Shown here one piece after another: positions 35,581 through 47,337 of a DNA stretch of 64,000 nucleotides. The notes under the pieces are model-generated. The model saw only the letters and a program-made list of their open reading frames with translations. It was not told the origin of the DNA and did no database searches. The position numbers were made by a program, and so were the translations under genes. The first letter of the stretch is position 1; the number at the start of each line of letters is the position of its first letter. Origin of the DNA: Tricholoma matsutake (taxonomy: Eukaryota > Basidiomycota > Agaricomycetes > Agaricales > Tricholomataceae); contig AP026546.1 of NCBI GenBank assembly GCA_026075535.2, forward strand, positions 8,618,001 through 8,682,000, read 5' to 3'.

Positions 35581-36973
35581 ATGGATGTGCTCCCCTCCAT
35601 CAATGCTGATGATGCCACAACATCCAAAGCAGTGAAGAGTCAAGCGAAGAAGTGGTCAGATCAAGAAATTGAAGACCTCATTGCTTTCTTGTACAACCGC
35701 CGTTCTGAAGCCAGCTCTCCAGGGAACTTCAAGCCAGTTGTCTGGATGGTAGCTAAACTGCATCTTGACACCAAGCACCCACATTCTCCATGAACAATAG
35801 CTGCCATCAAAGCCAAGTTTACTATGATGCATGATATAATCATTCTACATCCTTTTCCTCCATTTTACCATTCTACTAGTATAAAGATATGTACAGGGTG
35901 GTTGAGGATTACTATGGAAGGTTGGGAATGGGTGCAATGCCTGCTGGATCAGGTATCTGGGCACAAATGAGTGCTGAGCTTCAACATTACAAGGATTTTG
36001 AGAAGAATTTAGGGAAGGAACGGGTACATTGCTATTATATTGTTATTTTCATATGTATCTAACCTTCAAATCACAGAAAAGGTACTGTTGTCAGCTCCTC
36101 AATGCATCATTTCCACAATATGTGAAAATGCAAGCGATCATGGAGAAATCTATTGCAAAAGGTCAATTTGCACACAAGGGCACTGCCCAAGCCCCTCCCA
36201 ACCTCTCGATTGATGGGAATGGTGAGGTTAATGAGACTGGGCATGCTGCCCCTTCATCTTCAGCCAGGATCATCTTTCCTGCCATACAAGACGGCTTGAC
36301 TTTCATGGATGTTGTTGATCCAGCCCTCCCATCAACATTGTCACGTCCTTTACTAGGCCAACTACCTGCAACAGCCTCATCTTCGCTCTCTATCCTATCA
36401 GTCTCGACAATGACTCCATCCTCAGCCCCTCTTGCTTTGGCATTCTCACAGCCCCCTTCACATCCCCTTATGTCAGCATTCTCACAGCCCCCTGCTTCAG
36501 CATCTTTGCATCCCCCTATGTCAGCATCCTCACATCCCCCTACCCTGGCATCAGCTCCTAGCATGCCCTCAGTGAAATTGAAGTCATTGGGAAAATGCAA
36601 ATGGGCATCAGGGGATGATCACATGCCTGATTGGCCACCATCCAAAACTGCTTCAAAGCCACAATCAAGTGCAATGACATCGATGAAGACCAATACAAGC
36701 ATCTCTGCTCTCATTGGAGCAACTGGGGCCATCAACAATCTTAATATGACTATGCAACAAAGCCTGTTTCAATCGGATGCATGGCAAATTGAGTTGGCAA
36801 TGGAGCTGATCAAAAATGCAGACCATATTGATGATAATGAACAAGGTGCTCTTTCATTCTATTATAGCAATAATCCAAATGCTGCCGGTAGTCTCATAGC
36901 CATGTCTGATGTGCAGCAGGAAAATACATTGTGTTATGCTCTCCAAACGATCTTGCAGCCAGCTGTATCCTAA
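35581..36973 (+). pseudogene. Myb/SANT-like DNA-binding protein, Harbinger partner type
   Basis: Starting at ATG 35581 (MDVLPSINADD), the protein has a Myb/SANT-like domain: KKWSDQEIEDLIAFLYNRR, NFKPVVWMVAKLHL, then a TGA where Arg is expected before TIAAIKAKF. An intron of uncertain donor ends near 35898. The next exon reads VVEDYYGRLGMGAMPAGSG, with an intron at 36024-36076, then FPQYVKMQAIMEKSIAKGQ, as in second proteins of PIF/Harbinger transposons that help the transposase bind DNA. A long Pro/Ser/Ala-rich region with SQPP/SHPP repeats follows, then a helical end and stop at 36973. It converges with the transposase remnant at 37063-37446. Confidence 0.65.
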
Positions 36974-37062
36974 ATTTTGGTACACTAACTGTACTGTACA
37001 CCGTATTACTCTACATCTGTATTGTACAAAAATTCATCAATGTCATCATTGGCCTTGCATTC

Positions 37063-37446
37063 TCACAAAATCGCCTGATAGCTATTCCACATTGACTGTG
37101 CAATCTCCTTTCGCCGACCTGCAACTGCCCCATTTGGGTTGTTGTCTTCTACATTGCTGCCCATCCCTTGTAATTCAGACACAAGAGCCCTGAAAACTTG
37201 CTTATTCATACCAAGAGCTGTGCAAATGCACTTTGGATGACCATGGAGTAGTTCATTGACCCAAGCCTGCCCTGTGAGAATTGATGTGTAACATGGCTCC
37301 TTGAAATAATACTGCTGTATAATCTTCAAGGTTTCAGGAATGACAATGTTGACAATCAGAACAACAAGTTGCTGAGAAATTTGAGCAAAAAGCTGTTGCT
37401 GTGAGGAATTTTGCTGATGGGGAGGAAACATGGTGATGATTTGCAC
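37063..37446 (-). pseudogene. PIF/Harbinger transposase, internally deleted
   Basis: The minus-strand frame holds the N-terminal motif of fungal Harbinger transposases (CYTSILTGQAWVNELLHGHP, then MNKQVFRALVSELQGMG) fused directly to what resembles the C-terminal end (RRKEIAQSMWNSYQAIL and stop). The whole DDE nuclease domain between them is missing, so it is catalytically dead. With the Myb/SANT gene it forms the two-gene pattern of PIF/Harbinger elements. I could not locate convincing element ends. Confidence 0.65.
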
Positions 37447-37641
37447 ATTTCATTGGAATGCTCTCGAAATACTATCATAGGTGTCTATCGATCAGTCGAT
37501 ATCGATAATCACAAAGTGATCAATTAAGAGCTATGAGTGAATGAATTTCTTTGGCACCACCGGCAGGTCTGAATTGCCCTGGGACCCTCGCATCTGATGA
37601 TTGATGGTTAGTCAGCAGTTCACACAACCAACCAACATATC

Positions 37642-40600
37642 ATGCCTAGCAAAAAATTCAATCCTAATCTCAGAAATATAGCCAGTGGTGACACTCTAAT
37701 TATCAGCACTACCAGCTATTACACAGCTCAAGGCCTGGTGAAGAAGACAAAAGTTAGCAAGCAAAATTAACACCCCTCCGTGTCCCCATCCAAGTCCCCT
37801 TCCAAACCTATCAAAGGATTGACTCCCTTAATTTCAGTTGAAGATAGACAAAATATTAACTTTGACAATGTGCTCTTAGAACCCCTCCAACTTCCAAAGT
37901 CTAAGGTGAGAGCCTTACCTGTTTGGCCCTTGATACCTTTTTGACCTTTTGTATTCAGTCACAAAATGACTACATGAGGGATTACCTGCATAAAAGGAAG
38001 TTCTATCTAGCACGTATTCTCTCATCCAAGGCGCCTCCGATTGAGATGCTTTGCAGCAGCTGTGGGTCATTGGGAGACTGGCGTTGTTTGGACTGTCTTG
38101 GACATCCGATGTTTTGCAAGGACTGTTGTCAGAAGGCTCATCGGAACAACCCCTTTCACAAGATTCAACACTGGGAAAATGAGTACTTCAAAGATTCCAC
38201 CCTTCTACAGGCCGGTCTTACCCTTCACTTCGGTCATGGTGGGAAGCTATGCCCCTCAAACCCCAGTGATGACTCCCACCAAGAAGAGGGTGAGGATGAA
38301 CAGCTGTTCAGCCTTCCTGATCTCCCATCCGAGTTATTGGATGATGATGATGACCTCGAGTTTGGCTCAGTTCCTTTCTCTCAAATGGAATTGGAAGACA
38401 ATGGATTGTTGCTGGAGAGAGATGTTAGGGATAAAACTACCTATGCGAAGAATGTACTAGTCATCGTTCATAGCAATGGTGTCCACCATCTTCCGATCCA
38501 GTGGTGCAGGTGCCCTGGACACATACCTGATGATATACAGGCCCTTGATCTGCACTTCTTCCCTGCCTCCTTCAAGCAAGTCAAGACCTTGTTCACATTT
38601 GAAGGTCTAGATTCCTTCCTTGCCGAAAACCAGGAGTGCAAATCTTCTGCTTGGCATTACTACCAGAAGCTGAGGAGATTTACCTCCACATGCTTTCCCG
38701 AAACTATTCCAGTAAGCTCCATCCCACCAATCGAAATACTGATCATCACAACACTGATACTCATGTAATCTGCCAGGACCGATATTGGGAACTTCTCCGA
38801 TGTACAAGGCAATTCTGGAACCTCAAACATCTGGTGTGGCATGGATTTGGGCATAACGTTGAAAGTCCAGGACTCGGGGATCTCGCTGTCCTTTGCCCTG
38901 CCTGTCCACAGGTTGGGATTAATTTGCCTGAAGATTGGAAGAATGATGAAGAACAGCAAGCACTACTTTTACACCAAGTCCCCAATAAACACTAAAGATA
39001 TTTTAGATGGGTTTATACTCAGTCTTTTGCCATTGATGGGAATTTTACAGCTTCTCATCAACATCAGAAACGACCCAAGGATGACATGCAACTGACAAAT
39101 GGCCAGAGCTTTATGACAGAGAGCTCGGATTATAAAGCTCACCTCAAGATAGCCAGGGAATTCAAGCAGCCTCCCTGTACATGCAACGAGTTCAAAGCTG
39201 ATCGGAATGTCAATGTTGCTGGCTATGATGCAACTGGTATCAGATTGGTGGTTTGTCTTCGGCATGGATTTTTTCAACCTGAGGCTACCGTTGACTTTCA
39301 AAAAGGAGAGCAGTAAGTCTCTTCCCATCATGAATCCTCAATTTACAAGCCCTTTCATCTGAATTTACAGGCAGAAAAACATCGACTATGCAATTTGTAA
39401 AGCCCTGAACAGCAAGACGATGAAGGGGATCAATTGATTGCTACTCATATACGACATCTTTTGTCAGTGGATAATCAACTTTCGCCTCCAAGTGAATCAG
39501 TCACCCTTTCTGTCTATCCCAGAAGGTCTTAGGATCACAGGAGCAATTGGGGACTTTCATGTGGTAGGACATGTTGATGATTGCCTTCCAAGATGTACAT
39601 TGGCGTATGTGCCAGGGAGTGGTGTAATTGATGGTGAAATTGTGGAAACTTTGTGGGCTGTCTTGAATGAAACATCCCGAAGTGCCAAGAGTGCGACTAT
39701 GGCCCATCGGAATGAAATTCTGGATGACCACATGAATCACTCAAACTGGAAAAAGCTAATTGGCATGAGTAAATGTCTCATCATCCTTCCCCTACACTGA
39801 ATATTGACTGTGTTATTCAATGTAGAATCATCATTGGTTTGGAAGATGAAATGGGCAATGAATTTGTTGAAGGGGTTGGAAGAATCCTATAAGAAACTGA
39901 CTGAGTCAGCGGCGCCAGCAGATTTAGAAGCTTGGAGAGAGGGTGAGATGATGGCACAACAAAATAGGGATGAAAATGTCAAGAGTATGGATTACTATGC
40001 CCTGAAATGTAAACAATGTACTGTCTTCTTCATTTCTTATTTCCAATCCCCTGAACTCAAGCATTACCTGGATCAGCCCCAGGTAAAGCTGAGATGCAGT
40101 TACAATTGAGCCAAGAACAGCCTTCAGGCAAAGTCTCTTCAGTGGAATTCCTTTCAGAAGGGATCTCAATTCAAGAGTCTCAGTAAGCATTTAGTAAAGC
40201 TATTGTCAGCATTTTCACTCCTTTCTTGGGATAGGCTGTCATTACAAAGTTACCTGAGACAGGTTGGTGGTGTCCCAACAATGACCAAGCTAATCGAAAT
40301 TACTAAGAAATGAAGTCAGCTTCTCACAAGAATCTTGGATCATCAGAGGAAAGCAAATCACTTTCTCCAACCTGACTCATCATCAGAAAATATCAGTTCC
40401 TCCTATGAACCCTCCAAGGTCTTCATCACTAATGACGATGGTGAGATTGATCTAATCTCTTGCCCTGTTTCATCCAACCCATTCAATGATGTGGGATCAG
40501 GGAACAGGCCTGAGACTTCCGTCATTGTGTTGCCATCATCTCTGACTGCCAAAGCAATCAGAGAGAGAGGGCTAGTGGATCTGGCAAAGCTTGAGACAGA

Positions 40601-41276
40601 ACTTCAGAGTGGGCAGTGCAACGACAACCTCAAAGGGATCAGGCTCATGCTGGGAAAGAAAGCTTTCTTGTTCATTATGAAGATCCGACCCAAAGGACCT
40701 AAAACAGGAAAAACGAAATCTTGGGATGGTATTCACTCTACTGACCAGGCCTTACGACTCTATGCTCAAAACTATTGGGCTGGTAGGGAAACCCTGGTGT
40801 CATCGGGAGCTTCAAAAGAAATGCTAGATCGATTCCAAATCCTTGATCAGAGCCATCTAAAGATGAGTACTACATTGATAAACCCAAAGGAGTCTGGATG
40901 GAAGCATGATTCATTGCCATGGTTCTGGTATATGGATGTTGAGGGTGACAGTTTGTCATCTAATTATATGAAAGAATGTGAGTGGATGAAAGATTGACTG
41001 ATGTGTAAAACTAAAGATATATCTAGTTCACTGGGTGAACTGGCTGAGAGCAAAAGCAGCATTTGAACGAGCGACGGAGGAAAACACCCTTGTTTGGTAT
41101 GAGATGAAATGGACAACATATACTTCAATCATCGGGGAGCAGAGTGGAGGAAGAGAAAAGAGGCTGATTACTCTCATGGACATAAGATCTATGCTGCACA
41201 ACAGGAGGCAATGTGGGAGGATTTTGCTGATACAGCAAGGAAGTCATTTATTAGATTGGGGGTGAATATTGATTAG
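37642..41276 (+). pseudogene. KDZ-superfamily transposase with CxC2 cysteine cluster
   Basis: From ATG 37642 with introns at 37906-37958, 38712-38776, 39313-39370, 39779-39825, 40009-40061, 40183-40234 and 40978-41026, the exons spell a KDZ transposase. The CxC2 cluster comes first (CSSCGSLGDWRCLDCLGHP, FCKDCCQKAH), then CPACPQVGINLPEDW, the first catalytic Asp in AIDGNF (39035), CTCNEF and CLRHGFF, the second Asp in IYDIFCQW (39453) and Glu in VIDGEIVE (39636), and a C-terminal helical part ending AMWEDFADTARKSF. Defects: TAA at 37768 and 38993, TGA at 39435 and 40311 (likely Arg), and a one-base shift near 41130. All three catalytic acids remain. It is close to the coding limit of an intact gene but not functional as read. 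Confidence 0.85.
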
Positions 41277-41289
41277 AGTAGTAGTATTT

Positions 41290-42245
41290 CAACCAGATAA
41301 GTGTCCCAACCCGACACTAGATGACCTGACACTAGATGACCCAATAAAATGACCCAACAAAATGACCCAGAAAAATGGCCAGATCAGTATTCCGACCCAA
41401 CACCAGATGACCCGACACTAGATGACCTGATAAATGACCCAACCAAACAACCCAACAAAATGACCTGACAAAATGACCTGACACAATGACCCAACAAAAT
41501 GACCTGACAAAATGATCACCTGACAAAATGACCTGATGACCCGACAAAATGACCCGACAAAATGACCCAACACAATGACCCAACACCAGATGACCCAACA
41601 CTAGATGACCCGATAAATGACCCGACCAAATGACCCAACACAATGACCCAACAAAATGACCTGACAAAATGACCCAACCAAAGCGACCCGACACTAGATG
41701 ACCCGACACCAGATGACCTGACAGTAGATGACCCAACAAAATGACCCAACAAAATGACCCGACAAAATGACCCGACAAAATGACCCAACACAATGACCTG
41801 ACAAAATGATCACCTGACAAAATGACCCAATGACCCGACACAATGACCCGATGACATGACCTGACAAGGAGATGACCATGCAAAATGACAATGTGGTTGG
41901 ATCATTTTGTCGGGGTATTTCATCAGGTTGGTTTGTTTGGTCATTTTGTTGGGTCATTTTGTTGGGTCATTCTTGTTGGGTCATTTTGTCGGGTCATCGG
42001 GTCATTGTGTCGGGTCATCAGGTCATTTTGTCAGGTGATCATTTTGTCGGGTCATTTTGTCAGGTCATTGTGTCGGGTTGTTTTGTCGGGTCATTTTGTC
42101 AGGTCATTTTGTCAGGTCATTGCATCGGGTCATTTTGTCGGGTCATTTTGTCAGGTCATTTTGTTGGGTCATTGCGTCGGGTCGTTTTGTCAGGTCATTT
42201 GTCGGGTCATTGTGTCAGGTCATTGTGTTGGGTCATTTTTGTCAG
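41290..42245. repeat. Fold-back block of the 13-bp satellite
   Basis: Complement-oriented units (TGACCCGACAAAA) fill 41290-41870 and forward units fill 41890-42245, with a spacer of about 30 bp. Two long inverted arms made of short tandem repeats is the layout of Foldback elements. It starts 14 bp after the KDZ stop codon. Confidence 0.85.
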
Positions 42246-42513
42246 ATTGATCTCACTTTCATTTTGCAGGGTGGTTTTATATTGTTGTAAGTGTTTCACA
42301 TACATTCCAATATCTTTCATGGTCCAAATGTAAATAATGATGATCCAATATATAATTCCATAGGTAAGTCTCTCTCCATTATCTCAAATCATCCTGTATA
42401 GCTGCCCAAATACTAGCCACTCTTGTTTGACTCTCCAACATGTTTCAATATCCTGCCATCATAGCAGGTAGGAGTTCTCTTGGAAGTATAGGATGGTGTT
42501 GCCTGGTGTTTCA

Positions 42514-43111
42514 TCACCAGTGATGTTCTATGATGATCACAATGAGCATTGTCCAGTTACATTTAAAATTAAACCCAAGATGAAGAGGATCACTCACAAA
42601 TTCTCTTTGTGCCTGAAGTGCTTGCTCCAGACTCATACCCCACTGGTTGTTCAAAGATATCGAGAACCAGGGCTGTCTTTTCTGGCCACTAGTGGTGGGA
42701 TGTTCTTCTAAGTAATTAGAATGCAATCCTCTAATCTTTTCAAGGAGTCCAAGGAGCTCTTCTTCTGCCTTGACAATATGATGCATTTGCTTATAACTTC
42801 TGGAACTATAATGTGGAAACTCTTCAGATAACATTTCCCCAGGAATTGTCGACCTGCAGCCTGTCCGATTTTAGAAAACCAAATGAAATGACAGTTCCCA
42901 TTGGTTCACTTACCGATTCTTCTCTAATCATTTGCAGATATTGCAATTTATGCTCTGTTGAATGATCACTATTGGGACTGATTGCTGCCATGAACAAACT
43001 CCATGAGCAGAGAAGATCCATGAATTCCTGTGCTTCGGCATTGTTTGAAAAAGGGAAATCAACAACACCTTCATGGATAAACGCTGGCAATACATTCCAG
43101 TTGATGCTCAT
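42514..43111 (-). CDS. Small hypothetical protein or 3' exons of the next gene
   Basis: ATG 43111 starts MSINWNVLPAFIHEGVVDFP and runs to an intron at 42861-42913 (GTAAGT to GACAG), then a helical segment (MHHIVKAEEELLGLLEKIRG) and stop at 42514. Whether this is a separate gene or the end of the gene at 43233-43969 is unclear because the junction between 43111 and 43233 has stops. No family recognised. Confidence 0.45.
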
Positions 43112-43232
43112 GGTTGGTTATTTGACCATCTCTCAAGTTTCAAGTAAATATATCCAATGTTGATCATTACATAAGTTGCATAGCCATAAGCAGACTTCCA
43201 ATCATCAAGACTCCATTATCTACTTTTGATCA

Positions 43233-43969
43233 TCAGGTTAAAGGCAAGGTAAGTCGGACTGGACATTCCACATCGGAGACCTCCTCATCATCTACAAGAT
43301 CTTCCCTTTCTATCAAGAGCTCTCCCACAGCCACATGTACCATTCCCAATGCCAGCAACGAGTCCTGCTGACTTCGGCTGACATCAAGCAAAACCCTTGA
43401 TTGGAAGGAAGGGGCAATTTCATTGACAGCTGGCCCCACCTGTTATCAATAAAAAATATTATCATTCTAGTATCTAATAATGAGATGTAGTGCTACATAC
43501 CACGTTCTGGAATCTTGGTACATCTGGGAAAAGGTCTGGATTGATGACCATGGGAGTACTGATGATCCACCAAGGATTGAGGTATGGTTCCACAATCCTT
43601 GTCAAGTCGATGTTGGTAGTAGCCTCCCTGAGTGACAAAAGGCTTCCCTTGAATGTGCCAATGTCCGAACTTGATACATCCGTGATGAAGGAGTGCAGTC
43701 TTTTTTGAAAAGGGGTGAGATAAAGGAACTTGTTCTCAAGGATCATCCATCCAAGTATAATTTCCAGAATCCCCTAACACTGGATAAAAATGTAGTTATG
43801 TAGGAGTAATGCAACTTACAAGTTCTTGCTTCATCCTGGCTTTCCAAATATGATAATACTCATTGAGACCCAACTGACAATGAGGCTGTTTAGCTTCAAA
43901 TGTCACTGCTCTAGCCCGGGAGCAGAGATAATCAACAACTGCCTGGCATGTTACTTTTGGAGCACTCAT
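43233..43969 (-). CDS. Hypothetical protein divergent from the TET/JBP gene
   Basis: ATG 43969 (MSAPKVTCQAVVDYLCSRAR). Introns at 43774-43819 and 43440-43500 keep the frame: exons of 50 and 91 codons and a third one ending at a TGA (43233) that could again be a former Arg. The second exon has LYLTPFQKRLHSFITD and VEPYLNPWWIIST. The gene is intact up to that point. It shares a short intergenic region with the oxygenase gene at 44277. I recognise no domain. Confidence 0.55.
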
Positions 43970-44276
43970 TGTCGGGAGTAATGATACATAGATATTGATG
44001 AGAATGATTAGAGAAATCAACATCTATCATTGATTGCTTATTGGTATCGGAGATCAAAGTCACTGATGATGTTCAGATGATGTTCATAGATGAAAGATAA
44101 CATAAATCGGGATCAGAATCAGGATGGACAACAATAGCAGTGACATTTCATTTCACTGGACATTCTTGACAATTGGAATGTCAGATGCCAGATTGATTTC
44201 AGTGATCTGTAGATAAAGGCCCCTCTGATTTATATAAATACAATCTGTTGTCTATGTCAGATTCATCAGATTCAAC
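43970..44276. promoter_or_regulatory. Divergent promoter of the oxygenase and its neighbour
   Basis: 307 bp separate the two opposite ATGs. TATATAAATA at 44231-44240 is a good TATA box for the plus-strand gene, 37 bp before its ATG. Confidence 0.5.
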
Positions 44277-45657
44277 ATGTCATTACCATCTAACTCGCCT
44301 TTCTTCTTGAGTGACACTGTTTCAGACTACCTCCGAGCCTGATTTTGGTGGGTGATTTCAAGGAAGCTCCATGAGAATCAGAACATTCCCAATCTCACAA
44401 AGATGAAGGCAATTTGGCCAATCTATAACCAACAGAATCCTGGCCCACTTCCTCCACTTTCACTATCAGTTCAACTTGCAGTTGACTGTGAACAAATGGC
44501 AACAATGGCAGCTGATGCTTATTGCAATAGAAGTAATATTTAGATTTTGTCAATTTGAAATTTCTGGCTAAATGATTTCAGTGAAATTCAATGATCTTGA
44601 TGTGCAAAGATATGACTCAAACATGTTATCGAAGAGACCAACTGGTCAGAACGACTCCAAGGAGGATTCCTTGATCGTGACAAGCCGTTATGATGGACAG
44701 AGACTACTTACCCAGCCGACCATTGTCCTAGACATGCATGAACAGATCCTACTTTGGTTCCTGCCTGGCATCCTGAGCCCTGAAAGACAGGTGAGAATGT
44801 GTTGATATAATAATACCCCCCTCTGATTCATTCGACTATCACTTGGCTTGTAGAGAATTCTTTGGGAGGCTGCACTGAAGATGGATCAATCTCTCAGAGG
44901 ATCCCTTACTCTGAATCCGACTCACACAAAATGGTGTTCGGATCCTCAATATTATAAATCTCCTGGAAAATGTCAGCCTTATCCTGGCAATATCAATCTC
45001 TTGCCAGCTTGGTTCCAGCAAGCACACAATGTAAGTTGAAGGTTTTTATATTTCAGGGCCTTTAATTCTATCTTCTGATTGTTCTAGACTCCTAAATTCA
45101 AGCCTGAGATTTCAAAGACCTTGAAGCTGAGATGGGAGAACCTGAACACACTTGGATGGCTGAAAGAAACTTCAGAATCATTCGCACTGATGGGTGCCTT
45201 GCTCAGCATTGTTCATCCTGAACTGTATGAGATTGGTCGGGGGGTGCTGAAGAAGGTGGGAGATTCTCCAGACATGGTAAAGGATGGTGAGGAGGTGCTA
45301 GAGGCTTTACAGCTGTGGACGACACCTTTCTCAGGATATGGTTTGATCAGTAATTGCATCACCCCTATGCATTGGGACAACAATTCCCAAGGCCCATGGT
45401 ATGACTGTTTAATGACCATCGGAGATTATGAAAAGGGAGCTCGGTTGAAACTCAAGAACCTTGGATTGGAGCTGGATTATCCTTCGGGAACAATGGTTTT
45501 CCTCCTGGGAAAGGTAATCCGACATGGAATTTCAGAGATTAATGGGAACCAGGTATGTATTGCCCAATATATGAGGGATAATGTTCATGAGAGGATGAGG
45601 ATGAGATCGCCTGAGTGGACAACAGTGACCAAGACTTTCTCATCTCTGCCAGTCTGA
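44277..45657 (+). CDS. TET/JBP-family 2-oxoglutarate/Fe(II) oxygenase
   Basis: Four exons with introns at 44533-44581, 44791-44853 and 45031-45087. Key motifs: RYDGQRLLTQPTIVLD, HEQILLWFLPGILSPERQ, LLPAWFQQAH, then the double-stranded beta-helix core with the iron ligands HWD (His 45370, Asp 45376) and the distal His in IRHGISEINGN (45533), plus the Arg of YMRDNVHERM that would bind 2-oxoglutarate. Known members oxidise 5-methylcytosine or thymine in DNA. In mushrooms the family is expanded and linked to KDZ transposons, as here 3 kb from one. One TGA at 44340 lies in the N-terminal part (a likely Arg); translation from ATG 44403 would avoid it and keep the whole core. The best-preserved gene in the window. 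Confidence 0.85.
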
Positions 45658-45863
45658 ATGATTTGTATTTCCAATTTTATTTCATGATACAATATCATAC
45701 TGGGTGACAAATGAACTTTTGTATGGTTATCTTCTGATGTAATGATGTGGAGCTAGCACTTCAACATATTTTGACCAGCATGCCCAACAGAGAACATAAC
45801 CTTTGAAGGATGCCATGCACCAATACATGTGACCTTGTGGAGACCCTTGTGTGTCTTCCTTTG
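45658..45863. other. 3' flank of the oxygenase gene
   Basis: AT-rich, no feature recognised. Confidence 0.4.
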
Positions 45864-46258
45864 ACCCATGGGCCCATTCATCATATGGTCCACTGCAGTA
45901 TTAATATATATAACCCATGGGCCCATCCATCATATGATCCACTACAGTGTTGACATGACCCATGGGCCCATCCATCATATGTTCCACTATAGTGTTGACA
46001 TGACCCATGGGCCCATCCATCATATGGTCCACTGCAGTATTGACTTGACCCATGGGCCCATTCATGACAAATGGCCTATAGCAGTACTCATATCACCCAT
46101 AAGCCCATCCTATTTCCATGACCTTATGTCTACCACATGAGCCCACTTATCTACTATGGTCTGTTATAATCCATGGGCCCAGATTAGCTGGACCATTTCA
46201 AACAGCTTAAAGCCACCATTAGTTGGTCCATTTGTAATGGTCCAAATACACTGAAGGG
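45864..46258 (-). repeat. 45-bp tandem repeat and conserved end
   Basis: Units of 45 bp starting ACCCATGGGCCCATCCATCA repeat about five times to 46135. The end (46175-46258) matches in inverse orientation the start of the repeat at 22505. The open frame through it exists only because 45 is a multiple of 3. Confidence 0.75.
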
Positions 46259-46264
46259 GCTGCA

Positions 46265-47064
46265 AGTATTGGTTGAAGATCTTGTATGAGCCATATGACA
46301 TCTGCCTAGTATTGCCCTTGGATCATGAGATTGCTCCACCAAGGTGTCTGATGAGAGCAACAAGCTCCCTGATGCAAGGAGATGTCATCTGCCTCTCAAC
46401 AAAGTGGTATGGGTTGTTCTGACTGAAAGAGTTGACTACAGCCTACTCGATCAATGTAGTCAGCAAGTTGTATCTATACACATAAGATTCATCACTTGTG
46501 ATTTCAGTCAGAAAGGATGCTGAATTTGATGCCACTAGAGCACATGACTAGACAGTCCACAGAGTTGGCAAAGAGAGCAAATTGTACTTGTCATCCTTTG
46601 ATGGATACTTGATCCTGGGGGGCAGGAGAGGCCTGTATAGAATGAATGGTGTCAAGGAGGTCACAAACAGGTCAGGAGTGAATTTCAAGATGCCCTTTGC
46701 TTTAACCACCCTGTGGTCAGAGACAGGAACCCAGGTTGGATCAGCTGAGATTTTGGGAGTCCAGAAGATGATGGCCAGAGATGACCACATGGTCTATGAT
46801 ATTACCCCTATCAGTTGAATTCCAGCCACAACATGTCCAGTCTATAAAGCAGTTACAATTGTGACATTGTTGCCATAGGTCAGTGCCACAGGTGTTTTTA
46901 AGGAACCCATTGTATGTGCATTGAGCCAGCTGATTGTCAGAGCACATTCATAGGCAGAAACTGTGGTGTTTAGGTCACCAAAAAGAGACCACGACATCTT
47001 CAATTCTTGCACCACATCTGTCAGACATGGCCAAAAATTAAGGGATAAATCATCAGCACTCAGG
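46265..47064 (-). pseudogene. LINE-C, endonuclease C-terminal half
   Basis: Minus-strand motifs of the exonuclease-endonuclease-phosphatase (EEP) domain: SWSLFGDLNTTVS (GDLN catalytic motif), then WVPVSDHRVV (the SDH motif with the catalytic His), then YVYRYNLLTTLIE of the linker. Joins the segment at 49155-50266 once Mutator-like element 2 is removed. It is truncated towards 46265 by the minisatellite element. Confidence 0.75.
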
Positions 47065-47337
47065 GTAAACTTTGCACTCCCCCCCATATTCCTATCGGAG
47101 TCCTAGGAGTCCGAGTTTTCCGATAAGAGTCCGATCAGAATCCTACTAGTCTGACACTAGTCCTAGGAGTCTGATAGGAATCTGATTGGAATGTATCTTG
47201 ATGACCATGTACTTTTATTTCCAAGAAATTCCTAGTAAATTCCGAGTAAAGTCCTATGCAATTCCAACAGGTAGTAGTCAGAATACCACACCATTTCGGA
47301 AGACTTAACTTGATGAAAGTGCTTACAAAATAAATGG

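Noticed and set aside
35507..37569. ACCTGCCGG words near 35507 and (inverted) near 37560 as Harbinger termini
   Set aside because: The match is only about 9-14 bases, the flanks show no 3-bp duplication, and the left one lies close to the coding start.
41332..42333. Long repetitive frames on both strands after the KDZ gene
   Set aside because: Same satellite artefact as above.
45868..46140. 90-residue frame with HGPIHHM repeats
   Set aside because: It is a 45-bp tandem repeat read in frame, with no start context or homology.
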